Source: Streptomyces flaveus (GTDB taxonomy: Bacteria > Actinomycetota > Actinomycetes > Streptomycetales > Streptomycetaceae). From it: a stretch of 64,000 nt of DNA. A program made the position numbers and the translations under genes. Each line of letters starts with the position of its first letter. Within the stretch, counting starts at the first letter, position 1. The stretch is from the NCBI RefSeq assembly GCF_014647675.1, contig NZ_BMPQ01000009.1, forward strand, positions 157,198 to 221,197. Direction: 5' to 3'. Shown in pieces: positions 19,562 to 30,628 of this stretch. The notes beneath the pieces are model-generated. The model worked only from the letters and a program-made list of their open reading frames with translations. It did not search any database and was not told the origin of the DNA.

Positions 19562-21199
19562 TCACCCCGTGTAACCGGCGACGCGGAGTGCGTGGACCAA
19601 GTCCCAGTGGCGTTCCTCGGACACGGCCTTGGCCGCCTCCAGGAGGAGGGGCGCGAGGCACGCCGGGTCGGGGGCCGCGCTGCGGGCCACTTCCTCGGGC
19701 GTGCGAACGCGGACGTACGCGTCGAGGAGCGCGCGCACCTCGCGGTCGCGGCCATCCTCGGCGAGCGCCAACACCGCTTCGCCGATCTCCGAGGCGGGCC
19801 GTGTGACACCCTGTCGCAGCATCTGCCGGCCGTCCGCCGTACGCCCCGCCGCCGCGAGCGCATCGGCCGCGGCGACCAGCCGGTCGGCCGGCAGCGAAAC
19901 CGCCTCCCACAGAAGCGTGGACCAGTCCGCACCCAGGCCCGCGCGGTGCAGCTCGGCGGCGAGTAGGGGAAAGCGGGCCGCAGGCCAGTACGCGGCTTCG
20001 GCCAGCAGGACGTGTGCCTCGCCGCTGCGGCCCTCGCCACGCAGCCGGACGAGCCGCTGGACCGTCTCGACCGTGGCCCGCCGCGCGTCGTCGTCCAACG
20101 GCTCGCGCCGCGCCGACGGCCGCCGCTCCGCCTCCTCGGTGGCCCCTGCGTAACGAACCCCCCGCGGGCTGCGTTCCGTGGCGGCAGGCGCGGGCATGGC
20201 CGGTACGGCGCCGGCATCAGTGTCCGCTTCGATCCCGGCGAAGCGGGCACTGCCCCGGGGCCGCCGTTTGGAGCGCTGCTTGGCCGCCTTGGTCCCCTTT
20301 GGGGCGGCGGGAGCGGTGGGCGTGGATGGCGCGGGGTAGGAGTCGGCCGGAGAGGTCCGGTCGTCGGACGGGCTGGCGTGTTCTGGTGAGGGCGAGGCGG
20401 GCATCGGGGCCGGGGTGTCCACACCGGCGTCGGGCTGCCAGGCAGCCCGACGCGTGGTCGAGTCCCGCCAGATGTCCGGCCAGTCGTCCTCGATCGACTC
20501 CCGGCGCGGCGCGCCCACGCGTCTCCCGGCGGCACGCTCGGAGCCGTACGCACCACCGCGCCCATGGGACGGCCCCCCGTAACCGTCGTCCGTCGGCCCC
20601 TCGCCCCCGTCGGACCCCTCGTCGACCCAGACCACGCCCCCGCCGTCCCCCGGAGGGATCGTCATCGCCTCGCGTGCGTGTCCACCCGGCGTCCGGCGGT
20701 CCAACTCGTCCAGGCGGGACTGGATTTCGGCGCAGCGGGCGGTGGCGCGTTCGTGGTCGTCGCTGGCCCAGGCCAGGTCGAGGCGTATGGAGTCGGCCTC
20801 GTCGCGGGAGGTGGCGGCGCGGAGTGACTGGGTGAGTTCCGCCTGGCGTTCGGCGGCGTAGCGCTGTTCGCGGAGCATGACGTCGAGGCGGTCGCCGAGG
20901 GCGTCCCGGCCGCCGGGTCGGGCGTCGTACGCGGCGAGTGAGGCGCGGTGGAGGACGCGTGCCCGCTCGGTCTCCTGCGCGGCGGCCCGGTCACCGTATG
21001 CGGCGGCGAGGTCCTGGAGGAGGGCCTCCACGACGTCCCAGGGCGGCACTTCCCAGCCGTCCAGGCAGGCCCGCATCCCTTCGGGATCGCGCTGCCAGAA
21101 CACAGCGCACCACCCGCCGCCCTGGTCGAGCCGGGTCAGCAGCCCTTTGAGATACTGAGCGAACTCCCGTACCTGGCCCGGGAGTTGTTCCACCGTCAT
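19562..21199 (-). CDS. Hypothetical coiled-coil/disordered protein
   Basis: 545 aa, not assigned to a function. Residues 1-75 are ordered and aromatic-rich (EFAQYLKGLLTRLDQGGGWC, WEVPPWDVVEALLQDLAAAY). About 80-170 is an alanine/arginine/glutamate coiled coil. About 175-375 is low-complexity Gly/Pro/Ser/Arg sequence including a basic patch KQRSKRRPRG. About 375-545 is helical and repeat-like (LLAEAAYWPAARFPLLAAELHRAGLG, LLWEAVSLPADRLVAAADAL), as in tetratricopeptide-like scaffolds. The start is ATG 21199, just after GGGGTGA; GTG 21208 is the alternative. No signal peptide or membrane segment. It is separate from the XRE gene by 174 nt. Confidence 0.8.
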   Translation of the reverse strand: MTVEQLPGQVREFAQYLKGLLTRLDQGGGWCAVFWQRDPEGMRACLDGWEVPPWDVVEALLQDLAAAYGDRAAAQETERARVLHRASLAAYDARPGGRDALGDRLDVMLREQRYAAERQAELTQSLRAATSRDEADSIRLDLAWASDDHERATARCAEIQSRLDELDRRTPGGHAREAMTIPPGDGGGVVWVDEGSDGGEGPTDDGYGGPSHGRGGAYGSERAAGRRVGAPRRESIEDDWPDIWRDSTTRRAAWQPDAGVDTPAPMPASPSPEHASPSDDRTSPADSYPAPSTPTAPAAPKGTKAAKQRSKRRPRGSARFAGIEADTDAGAVPAMPAPAATERSPRGVRYAGATEEAERRPSARREPLDDDARRATVETVQRLVRLRGEGRSGEAHVLLAEAAYWPAARFPLLAAELHRAGLGADWSTLLWEAVSLPADRLVAAADALAAAGRTADGRQMLRQGVTRPASEIGEAVLALAEDGRDREVRALLDAYVRVRTPEEVARSAAPDPACLAPLLLEAAKAVSEERHWDLVHALRVAGYTG

Positions 21200-21373
21200 T
21201 ATGTTCACCCCACGCCAGCCTGGAGTACTCCGTTCCGGTAGAAAACACCATTCGTGTTACGGATGTGCTACGACAGGCTTTCGGACGGGCCGCACAGTAC
21301 TCCGGCCCACTCGGAACGTGATGTGCGCGGCGGAGCTTCGAGAGGCCGGCAAGTCTCGTAACGCGAAGGCCGC

Positions 21374-21625
21374 CTACACCCCTGTCAGTGCGCACCGCCC
21401 CGCGATCTCGTCCATCGACAGACCCAGCGCTCCGGCCAGTGCCGCCACGGTGAAGAAGGCGGGGGTCGGGGCCCGGCCGGTCTCGATCTTGCGGAGCGTC
21501 TCGGCGGAGAGGCCCGCGCTGGCGGCGACCTCCGCCATACTGCGGCCACCACGGGCCTCGCGCAGCAACTGGCCGAGCCGCTCGCCACGTTCACGCTCTT
21601 CGGGGGTCAGGGGGTTTCGCACCAT
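21374..21625 (-). CDS. XRE-family helix-turn-helix regulator
   Basis: 83 aa, almost entirely one HTH_3 domain (LGQLLREARGGRSMAEVAASAGLSAETLRKIETG about 17-50), with a short C-terminal tail ending in DEIAGRCALTGV. It is divergent from the methionine aminopeptidase gene with only 61 bp between start codons. No ribosome site precedes ATG 21625, but a TAGTAT -10-like element (21637-21632 on the minus strand) lies 6 nt upstream, consistent with a leaderless mRNA. Likely repressor of itself and of the aminopeptidase gene through the CGGTATA repeats. Confidence 0.9.
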   Translation of the reverse strand: MVRNPLTPEERERGERLGQLLREARGGRSMAEVAASAGLSAETLRKIETGRAPTPAFFTVAALAGALGLSMDEIAGRCALTGV

Positions 21626-21631
21626 GGCCCC

Positions 21632-21682
21632 ATACTAATACCGGCAAGCGGTATATTAATAGGTGTCGAGCGGTATAGTAAT
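21632..21682. promoter_or_regulatory. Divergent leaderless promoters with three CGGTATA-type operator repeats
   Basis: The 61-bp gap is locally AT-rich. CGGTATATTAAT (21649-21660) and CGGTATAGTAAT (21671-21682) are direct repeats 22 bp apart; CGGTATTAGTAT lies inverted at 21643-21632. The outer copies contain -10-like hexamers, TATAGT (21674-21679) for the aminopeptidase gene and TAGTAT for the XRE gene. These are placed 7 and 6 nt from the start codons, so both transcripts should begin at or next to the start codon. A protein bound to the repeats would cover both promoters. Inference from sequence only. Confidence 0.65.
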
Positions 21683-21686
21683 TGGC

Positions 21687-22463
21687 ATGGTGGAACTGAA
21701 GACGGACACGTCTATCGACGCGATGTACGAAACGGGCCAGGTCGTGGGCCGGGCCCTCACGGCGGTACGGAAGGCCGCAGACATCGGCGTCTCGCTCCTG
21801 GAACTGGACGAGGTCGCCCACGACGTCCTGCGCAGCGCAGGCGCCGGCTCCCCCTTCCTCGGTTATCGGCCCTCCTTCGCCCCCACGCCCTTCCCGGCGG
21901 TCCTGTGCACTTCCGTGAACGACGCGATCGTGCACGGCATCCCGACCAACTACCGGCTGCGCGACGGCGACCTGCTCTCCGCCGACTTCGGCGCCGAACT
22001 GGGCGGCTGGGCAGGCGACTCGGCGATCAGCTTCGTCGTGGGCCGGCCCCGCCCCGACGACCTACGTCTCGTCGAGACCGCCGAGCGCGCCCTGGCGGCG
22101 GGCATCGAGGCGGCCGTCGTCGGCAACCGCATCGGCGACATCGCGCACGCCATCGGCACGGTGTGCCGCGCGGCGGGCTACGGCATTCCGGACGGCTTCG
22201 GCGGCCACGGCATCGGCCGCCGCATGCACGAGGACCCTCCGGTCCCGAACGAGGGCCGACCCGGCCGGGGCCTCCCCCTCCGCCACGGCATGGTCCTGGC
22301 CATCGAGCCCATGCTCATCGCCTCCGGCGCGGACGGCTACCACGCAGCCGCAGACGGCTGGACCCTCCGAACCAACGACGGCTCCCGTGCAGCCCACGCC
22401 GAGCACACGGTGGCCATCACCACCACGGGTCCCAGGATCCTGACGGTTGCCTCCGGCGGTTGA
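21687..22463 (+). CDS. map: Type I methionine aminopeptidase
   Basis: 258 aa. All metal ligands are present: D100, D111, H174, E207 and E239, plus H83 in the substrate pocket (IVHGIPTNY). It removes N-terminal methionine from nascent proteins. Being outside the usual ribosomal/secY locus and paired with a divergent XRE regulator, it is probably an accessory map paralogue with its own control. ATG 21687 was chosen because a -10-like TATAGT lies 7 nt upstream and no ribosome site exists, implying leaderless translation; a further in-frame start at 21663 would precede the promoter. Confidence 0.93.
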   Translation: MVELKTDTSIDAMYETGQVVGRALTAVRKAADIGVSLLELDEVAHDVLRSAGAGSPFLGYRPSFAPTPFPAVLCTSVNDAIVHGIPTNYRLRDGDLLSADFGAELGGWAGDSAISFVVGRPRPDDLRLVETAERALAAGIEAAVVGNRIGDIAHAIGTVCRAAGYGIPDGFGGHGIGRRMHEDPPVPNEGRPGRGLPLRHGMVLAIEPMLIASGADGYHAAADGWTLRTNDGSRAAHAEHTVAITTTGPRILTVASGG

Positions 22464-22866
22464 GCAGAGGCGCCTACCCGAGGGGTGGGTTCGGTTCTTG
22501 GGCGAGTGCGGCGCCGTCGTGGCTGGTCGCGCAGTTCCCCGCGCCCCTGAAAAGCGAAAGCCTGCGCCTGCCCGCGCCCGAGGACCTGGCGTCCCGAACA
22601 AGCCGGGGCCCCGGGAAAGCCCGCACCCCGATGTGCCCGCACTTGCCCTCCGGCGGGAGGGGTCGTGGGCCGGTGCGTCCTATGCCCGTCGCTTAGCTTC
22701 GGTCTCGGAGAACCCGCACCCTGTACCAGCCCAGAGCCGTATGCCCGCCCTGCGACGGGCTGACGCACCGGCCCACGGCCCCGCACCCCCCACCCACCCA
22801 GGGGCGCGGGGAACTGCGCGACCAGCCACCCACACACCCGCACCCAAAAACGAACCCCACGTGTAA
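22447..22866. repeat. Dispersed palindromic repeat, long copy (B)
   Basis: No gene is seen in the 459 nt between map and the Clp gene. The outer arms are the 28-bp core at 22521-22548 and its exact complement at 22800-22827. Inside are inverted arms at 22659-22679 and 22762-22782 (21 bp, one mismatch) starting GGGGTCGTGGGCC, themselves enclosing ATGCCCGTCGC / GCGACGGGC. The left flank carries CCTCCGGCGG, overlapping the end of map. Copy C (53813-54120) has the same order and nearly the same spacing; copy A lacks the inner module. Confidence 0.85.
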
Positions 22867-22922
22867 CCGACGGAGTCATGGGCACTCGCGAGCCGCACGG
22901 TAGTCGACATGCGAGGACGGCC

Positions 22923-25565
<2,643 letters not shown>

Positions 25566-25598
25566 GCCACGACGAGACCCGTCAAGCCGAAGGCCGAT

Positions 25599-27401
25599 CT
25601 ACTTCGCCGGTGTCACCACCATCGCCGAGCCGCCCCCGCGCCGTACCTTCTCCGCCGCCGCCAGCCACTTCCCGTTCGGCAGCCGCTGGACGGCCGTCGC
25701 CGCGCCGATCTCCGGGTTCTGCCTAAAGCCATGGCCGATCGACTCCAGCCCAGTCCTCAACTCGCTGTTCCACAGGCCGGGTTCGAGCTCGGTGGTCGTC
25801 TGGTTGCGCTGGCTGGCGCGTGGCGCGGCAATCGCGTCGACCAGCGGAAGGCCACGGTCAACGAAGCCCGTCAGCGTCTGCAGCACGGTCGTGATGATCG
25901 TCGCGCCGCCCGGCGACCCGAGCGCCACCACCGGCTTGTTGTGCTGGTCCAGCACGATCGTCGGCGAGATCGACGAGCGCGGCCGCTTGCCCGGACCCGG
26001 CAGGTTCGGGTCGTGCACGTCGGGGCTGGCGGGTGTGAAGGAGAAGTCCGTCAGCTCGTTGTTGAGGATGAAGCCGCGGTCCGGGACGGTGATGCCGCTG
26101 CCGCCGGTCTGCTCGATGGTGAGGGTGTAGGCGACGACGTTGCCCCACTTGTCGGCCGCCGTGAGATGCGTGGTGTTCTCACCCTCGTACGTCGTCGGCG
26201 CCGCCGTACCACCGGCCGAGCAGGCCGCGGGGTTCCGCGGATCTCCCGGCGCCAGCGGGCTCTTCAGTACCGCGTCGTCCTTGATCAGGCACTCGCGCGA
26301 GTCGGCGTACTTCTGCGACAGCAGTTCCTTCGTCGGTACGTCCTCGAAGGCGGGGTCGCCCACCCAGCGCCCCCGGTCCGCGAAGGCGATACGGCTCGCC
26401 TCGATGTAGCGGTGCAGGTACTGGACGTCCGAGGCCTTCGAAAGGTCCGTGTTCTCAAGGATGTTGAGCGCCTCTCCGACCGTGGTGCCGCCGGAGGAGG
26501 AGGGGGCGATGGAGTAGACGTTCAGGCCGCGGTACGAGGTCTTCGTGGGCGCCTGCCGCTTCGTCTCGTACGCGGCGAGGTCCTTCAGGGACAGCTCGCC
26601 GGGGCGTGCGTTGCGTCCCGAAGCCGGGTCCACGGGCGGGTCGTTGACCGTGTCGACGATGTCCCGCGCCAGCTTGCCGCGGTAGAGCGCGCCGACGCCC
26701 TTGCGGCCCAACTCCTCGTACGTGCGCGCCAGATCGGGGTTCTTGAAGGTGGTGCCGACCACGGGCAGTTGGCCGCCGGGGAGGAACAGCTCGGCCGTGT
26801 CCGGGAAGTCCTTGAAGCGGGCCTGGTTGGACTCGGTCTGGGAGCGGAAGGTCGGGTCGACGGTGAACCCTTCGCGCGCGAGCCGCTCGGCGGGCTTCAG
26901 CAGCGGGCCGAGCCGCTTGCTGCCCCAGGCGTCGAGTGCCGTCTGCCAGGTGGCGGGCGTCCCGGGCGTTCCCACGCCGAGGCCGCTGGTCACCGCGTCG
27001 GCGAACGGGATCGGCTGCCCGTTCTCCAGGAAGAGTCCCGAGTCGGCGGTCAGGGGCGCCGTCTCGCGTCCGTCGATGGTGTGCACCGTACGGGACTTGG
27101 CGTCGTAGTAGACGAAGTAGCCGCCCCCGCCGATGCCCGCGGAGTACGGCTCGGTGACGCCGAGCGCCGCTGCCGTGGCGACGGCCGCGTCCACCGCGTT
27201 GCCGCCCTTGCGCAGGACCTCGATACCGGCGGCGGACGCGTCCGCGTCGACGCTCGACACGGCCCCGCCGTATCCGACGGCGACCGGCTCCTTCTCGGGC
27301 GGCGCGCCCGCAGGAGCGGACGGGGGTGCCGCCGCCCCGACCGAGACCACAGCGGCCGAGACCGCCAGGACCGCGAGCTTCCGTCTGACCGGACGACGCA
27401 T
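25599..27401 (-). CDS. ggt: Secreted gamma-glutamyltransferase
   Basis: 600 aa. The N-terminal signal peptide (MRRPVRRKLAVLAVSAAVVS, cleavage near residues 25-32) directs export. It is a canonical GGT proenzyme: large subunit with GGNAVDAAVATAAALGVTEP, autoprocessing/nucleophile threonine about T410 (NTTHLTAADKWGN), then RPRSSISPTIV and LGSPGGATII. It hydrolyses or transfers the gamma-glutamyl group of glutathione and related peptides outside the cell. Distinct from the cytoplasmic-type relative at 3042-4883, whose nucleophile motif is GDTCH. It converges with the Clp gene, with 33 nt between stops. Confidence 0.94.
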   Translation of the reverse strand: MRRPVRRKLAVLAVSAAVVSVGAAAPPSAPAGAPPEKEPVAVGYGGAVSSVDADASAAGIEVLRKGGNAVDAAVATAAALGVTEPYSAGIGGGGYFVYYDAKSRTVHTIDGRETAPLTADSGLFLENGQPIPFADAVTSGLGVGTPGTPATWQTALDAWGSKRLGPLLKPAERLAREGFTVDPTFRSQTESNQARFKDFPDTAELFLPGGQLPVVGTTFKNPDLARTYEELGRKGVGALYRGKLARDIVDTVNDPPVDPASGRNARPGELSLKDLAAYETKRQAPTKTSYRGLNVYSIAPSSSGGTTVGEALNILENTDLSKASDVQYLHRYIEASRIAFADRGRWVGDPAFEDVPTKELLSQKYADSRECLIKDDAVLKSPLAPGDPRNPAACSAGGTAAPTTYEGENTTHLTAADKWGNVVAYTLTIEQTGGSGITVPDRGFILNNELTDFSFTPASPDVHDPNLPGPGKRPRSSISPTIVLDQHNKPVVALGSPGGATIITTVLQTLTGFVDRGLPLVDAIAAPRASQRNQTTTELEPGLWNSELRTGLESIGHGFRQNPEIGAATAVQRLPNGKWLAAAEKVRRGGGSAMVVTPAK

Positions 27402-27505
27402 GCCTACCTCCAGTTAACAGCCGTCTGCGCAGCGTACTTCTTTGCCATGATCCCGTCAGGGACTCCTCGAACAGCGTTCCGACGCGCCCGCTACCATGCG
27501 CGCCC

Positions 27506-28264
27506 ATGAATGACGACGTGCGCAACATCGTTCTGGGCGCGGCCCTCGCAGTCATCGGCGCCGCGCTCGGCTGGCTCGCCCGTACGTACCTGTGGAAGCG
27601 CAAACTCCACCGTAAGCAGGCGTTCTTCGGGCTGCCCGAGAACTCCGAGTCGCTGCTGGTGGTGAATCGCGATGCGGGCGGCCCGGATCTCACGGTCGTG
27701 CGCCACGATGTGGCCGCGCTGCTCGAACTCGCCGCACTGATCAAGGACTGCGGCGCGCACTCCCAACTCGTCGCGCACGACGCGGCGCAGCAGGGCTTCG
27801 GGGAGCGTACGGAGTTCTGTGTGGGCCACCCCTCGGCGAACCGCCGGATGGCCGCGCATCTGCACTCGCTGCTGCCGGGCGTCCGCCTGAACACGGATCC
27901 GGAGCCGGGCCCGGACCGCGGCGCCTTCCAGATCGGCGGGGAGACCTATCGCCTGGAGCCCGGCCGGACCGAGTACGCGTTTCTCGCCCGGCTCACCGCG
28001 GGCCAGGGCCACGACACGACGAGACCCGTGTTCGTCTTCTGCGGCCAGCGCGCGATCACCAACCAGGCGGCCACCCGCTATCTCGCCCGCCATCACGAGC
28101 GGCTGGCGCGCAAGCACGGCAACAACTCCTTCGTCCTGCTCCTGAAGGTCACCAACTCCCAGGCGTACGGCTCCGATGTCGTCGAACTCGTCGCGGACGT
28201 CACAAAGGCCGCGCAGACCCCGGCAGTTGAGGCCGCTCCCCAGAAGGGACATCGCTCCTCCTAG
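27506..28264 (+). CDS. Membrane-anchored hypothetical protein
   Basis: 252 aa. One N-terminal transmembrane helix (about 7-27, IVLGAALAVIGAALGWLA) followed by a basic stretch (WKRKLHRK), so the rest is probably cytoplasmic. The soluble part has GLPENSESLLVVNRD, VFVFCGQRAITNQAATRYLARHHERL and NSFVLLLKVTN, resembling conserved Streptomyces proteins of unknown function. No catalytic motif recognised. ATG 27506 has only a weak site. It is divergent from ggt. Confidence 0.8.
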   Translation: MNDDVRNIVLGAALAVIGAALGWLARTYLWKRKLHRKQAFFGLPENSESLLVVNRDAGGPDLTVVRHDVAALLELAALIKDCGAHSQLVAHDAAQQGFGERTEFCVGHPSANRRMAAHLHSLLPGVRLNTDPEPGPDRGAFQIGGETYRLEPGRTEYAFLARLTAGQGHDTTRPVFVFCGQRAITNQAATRYLARHHERLARKHGNNSFVLLLKVTNSQAYGSDVVELVADVTKAAQTPAVEAAPQKGHRSS

Positions 28265-28286
28265 GTCTCTACACATTTCAACGATC

Positions 28287-28344
28287 GTTACTCGCACGTA
28301 ACTTACCGACGGGTTACCTACGGTAAGAGACGACGGTTACCGTC
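28287..28344 (+). promoter_or_regulatory. Cluster of GTTAC/CGGTAA dyads upstream of secreted hydrolase
   Basis: Three inverted repeats are packed in 58 bp: GTTAC-N6-GTAAC (28287-28302), CTTACCG-N12-CGGTAAG (28302-28327) and the perfect GACGGT-T-ACCGTC (28332-28344). They precede the hydrolase start at 28381. They look like regulator-binding sites, possibly TetR-type, but could also form stems after the upstream gene's stop at 28264. Confidence 0.5.
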
Positions 28345-28380
28345 GGGTCACTTTGCACTTACACGAGTGAGGAGTGACCC

Positions 28381-29964
28381 ATGGGAAGCCCTCGCAAGGG
28401 CCTGCGTACCACCGCCGTTGGTGCCGTTTCGGCGACCCTGCTCGCCGGCACGGCCCTGGGGCTCGCCCCTGCCGCCCAGTCGGCGCCGGGCATGCAGGCA
28501 GCCGCGGCCGGCGTCCGGTTCGTAGACATCGCCGGCGACGGCGGCACCACCCTCAAGGCCAACGTCGTCACCCCCACGGACGACGACGGCACCCGCCGCT
28601 ACCCGCTGATCGTCCTGCCGACGAGCTGGGGCCTGCCCCAGGTCGAGTACCTCGCACAGGCCCAGAAGCTCGCCAACTCCGGCTATGTGGTCGTCAGTTA
28701 CAACGTGCGCGGCTTCTGGGAGTCCGGCGGCCATATCGAGGTGGCGGGCCCGCCCGACATCGCGGACGCCTCCAAGGTGATCGACTGGGCGCTCGCCAAC
28801 ACCCCGGCCGACGCGGACAAGGTCGGCATGGCGGGCCTCTCGTACGGCGCGGGCATCAGCCTGCTCGCCGCCGCACACGACAAGCGCGTCAAGGCGGTCG
28901 CCGCACTCAGCGGCTGGGCCGACCTGATCGACTCGATCTACTCCGACCGCACCCAGCACTCCCAGGCGGCGGCTCTGCTGGACGGCGCTGGCAACATCAC
29001 CGGCCGCCAGAGCCCCGAACTCAAGCAGATCTTCAAGGACTTCTTCGCCTCCAACCTGGCCAGGGAGCCGGAGATCATCGCCTGGGGGAAGAAGCGCTCC
29101 CCCGCGACGTACGTCGACCGGATCAACGCCAACGGCACGGCGGTCATGATGGCCAACGCCTGGGGCGACACGATCTTCCCGCCCAACCAGTACGCCGACT
29201 TCTACGAGAAACTGACCGGCCCCAAGCGGCTGGAACTGCGCCCCGGCGACCACGCCACCAACGAGGCGACCGGGCTGCTCGGCCTGCCCAACGACGTGTG
29301 GACCGACACCGCCCGCTGGTTCGACCACCACCTCAAGGGCGCGGCCAACGGCATCGACCGCGAGCAGCCCGTCCGGCTCAAGTCCCGCTCCACAGGCGGC
29401 TACGAGGGCTACCCGGACTGGAAGTCGGTCACCGCGACCCGCAAGAAGATCGACCTCGCGGGCACCACCACGATCCGCGCGAACGTCAACTCCGGCGCGG
29501 ACGGCGGGATCGTCTTCCTCTCCAGCATCCTCGACCAGGTGGCCAAACTGCCCCCGATGGCCTCGATGCCGTTCCTGCCACGCCGGTACGCCGCCGTATG
29601 GCAGTCGGAGAAGTACACGAGCGCTGGGCGAGTGCGCGGGACCACGAAGCTGCACACCACGGTCACCAGCAACAAGGAGAGCGGCACCCTCGTCGCGTAC
29701 CTCTACGACGTGGGCCCGCTCGGCCTCGGCAAACTGGTCACCAACGCGCCGTACACGTTCCACGGGCAGACGCCGGGCAAGCCGTTCGGCGTCGACCTGG
29801 AGCTGTTCTCCACGGCCTACGACGTCCCGGCGGGCCATCGGCTCGCCCTGGTCGTCGACACGGTCGACCCGCTCTACATCGAGCACAACCCGACCGGGGC
29901 GCAGCTGACCTTCTCCTCGCCCCCGGCCGATCCGTCGTACGTGTCGGTTCCGTTGGGCGGGTAA
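28381..29964 (+). CDS. Secreted CocE/NonD-family (S15-like) alpha/beta hydrolase
   Basis: 527 aa. Signal peptide about 1-35 (cleavage near AQS-AP). Alpha/beta-hydrolase triad: S154 in GLSYGAG, D263 in NAWGDTIFPP and H291 in PGDHATNE. The C-terminal half (about 330-520) is the jelly-roll domain of X-Pro dipeptidyl peptidases and cocaine-esterase-like enzymes. Expected to hydrolyse acyl or amide bonds outside the cell; the substrate is unknown. GTGAGGAG is 6 nt upstream of ATG 28381. Likely controlled through the dyads in the promoter region. Confidence 0.92.
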   Translation: MGSPRKGLRTTAVGAVSATLLAGTALGLAPAAQSAPGMQAAAAGVRFVDIAGDGGTTLKANVVTPTDDDGTRRYPLIVLPTSWGLPQVEYLAQAQKLANSGYVVVSYNVRGFWESGGHIEVAGPPDIADASKVIDWALANTPADADKVGMAGLSYGAGISLLAAAHDKRVKAVAALSGWADLIDSIYSDRTQHSQAAALLDGAGNITGRQSPELKQIFKDFFASNLAREPEIIAWGKKRSPATYVDRINANGTAVMMANAWGDTIFPPNQYADFYEKLTGPKRLELRPGDHATNEATGLLGLPNDVWTDTARWFDHHLKGAANGIDREQPVRLKSRSTGGYEGYPDWKSVTATRKKIDLAGTTTIRANVNSGADGGIVFLSSILDQVAKLPPMASMPFLPRRYAAVWQSEKYTSAGRVRGTTKLHTTVTSNKESGTLVAYLYDVGPLGLGKLVTNAPYTFHGQTPGKPFGVDLELFSTAYDVPAGHRLALVVDTVDPLYIEHNPTGAQLTFSSPPADPSYVSVPLGG

Positions 29965-29968
29965 CGGA

Positions 29969-30406
29969 CTACGCCTCCGACACCTCGCCGTACAGCTGGG
30001 AGAGTTCCGGTACGCCGCTGGTCGCCCACTCGCGCCCGGCGGCGACCACGTCGATCTCGCGGCCGGATTCCAGCCGCACCACCGGCTGGCCGTTGGGCCA
30101 CAGCTGCCAGGTCGCGCCGGGGACCGTGCGCAGGATGACGGTGCCGAGATACAGGCCGGCGTCGTTGCCGAGCCAGGGCAGGCTCTCCTCGTCGTCGCGC
30201 CAGCGCGGCAGCAGCTGGTCGAGCGCCTCCAACGAGGCCGGGGAGTCGTCGAGTTCGATTCCCGCCCGGTACGCCTGGGAGCGCAGCAGTTCGCACTCGG
30301 AGAGAAGCTCGGCCAACCCCTCACGATCACTCTCGCTGTCGGAGAAGACAGCGACTCTGGCGGGGTCTCGCTTCTTGCGCCAGTTGCCCAGGAACGAGAT
30401 GTTCAT
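29969..30406 (-). CDS. Small conserved hypothetical protein
   Basis: 145 aa, soluble and acidic in the middle. Conserved-looking core LPWLGNDAGLYLGTVILRTVPGATW followed by a beta-strand-like tail (VVRLESGREIDVVAAGREW), a pattern like the DUF3806/DUF6278-type small proteins, though I cannot assign the family firmly. No signal peptide or membrane segment. It converges with the CocE-type hydrolase gene with 4 nt between stops. Confidence 0.75.
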   Translation of the reverse strand: MNISFLGNWRKKRDPARVAVFSDSESDREGLAELLSECELLRSQAYRAGIELDDSPASLEALDQLLPRWRDDEESLPWLGNDAGLYLGTVILRTVPGATWQLWPNGQPVVRLESGREIDVVAAGREWATSGVPELSQLYGEVSEA

Positions 30407-30628
30407 ACCTCCAGCCTGTCATCCATATCGCCCGGCGCACCACAGGGCACGCGGAGCCGCTTGTTCCAGGGGATTTCGCCAGGAGTTCGCGCGTCGATCA
30501 TTGACGGGTCCCTGCCGTCTCCTTGGCTTCCCGGAGCACTTGTTGTCGCGCGTCTGTCGCTTGCATCTGTTGTCTCGCACATGCCTTGCAGCACGCGTTG
30601 TCCTGTCGGCAAACGGGAGGAGTCGGTC

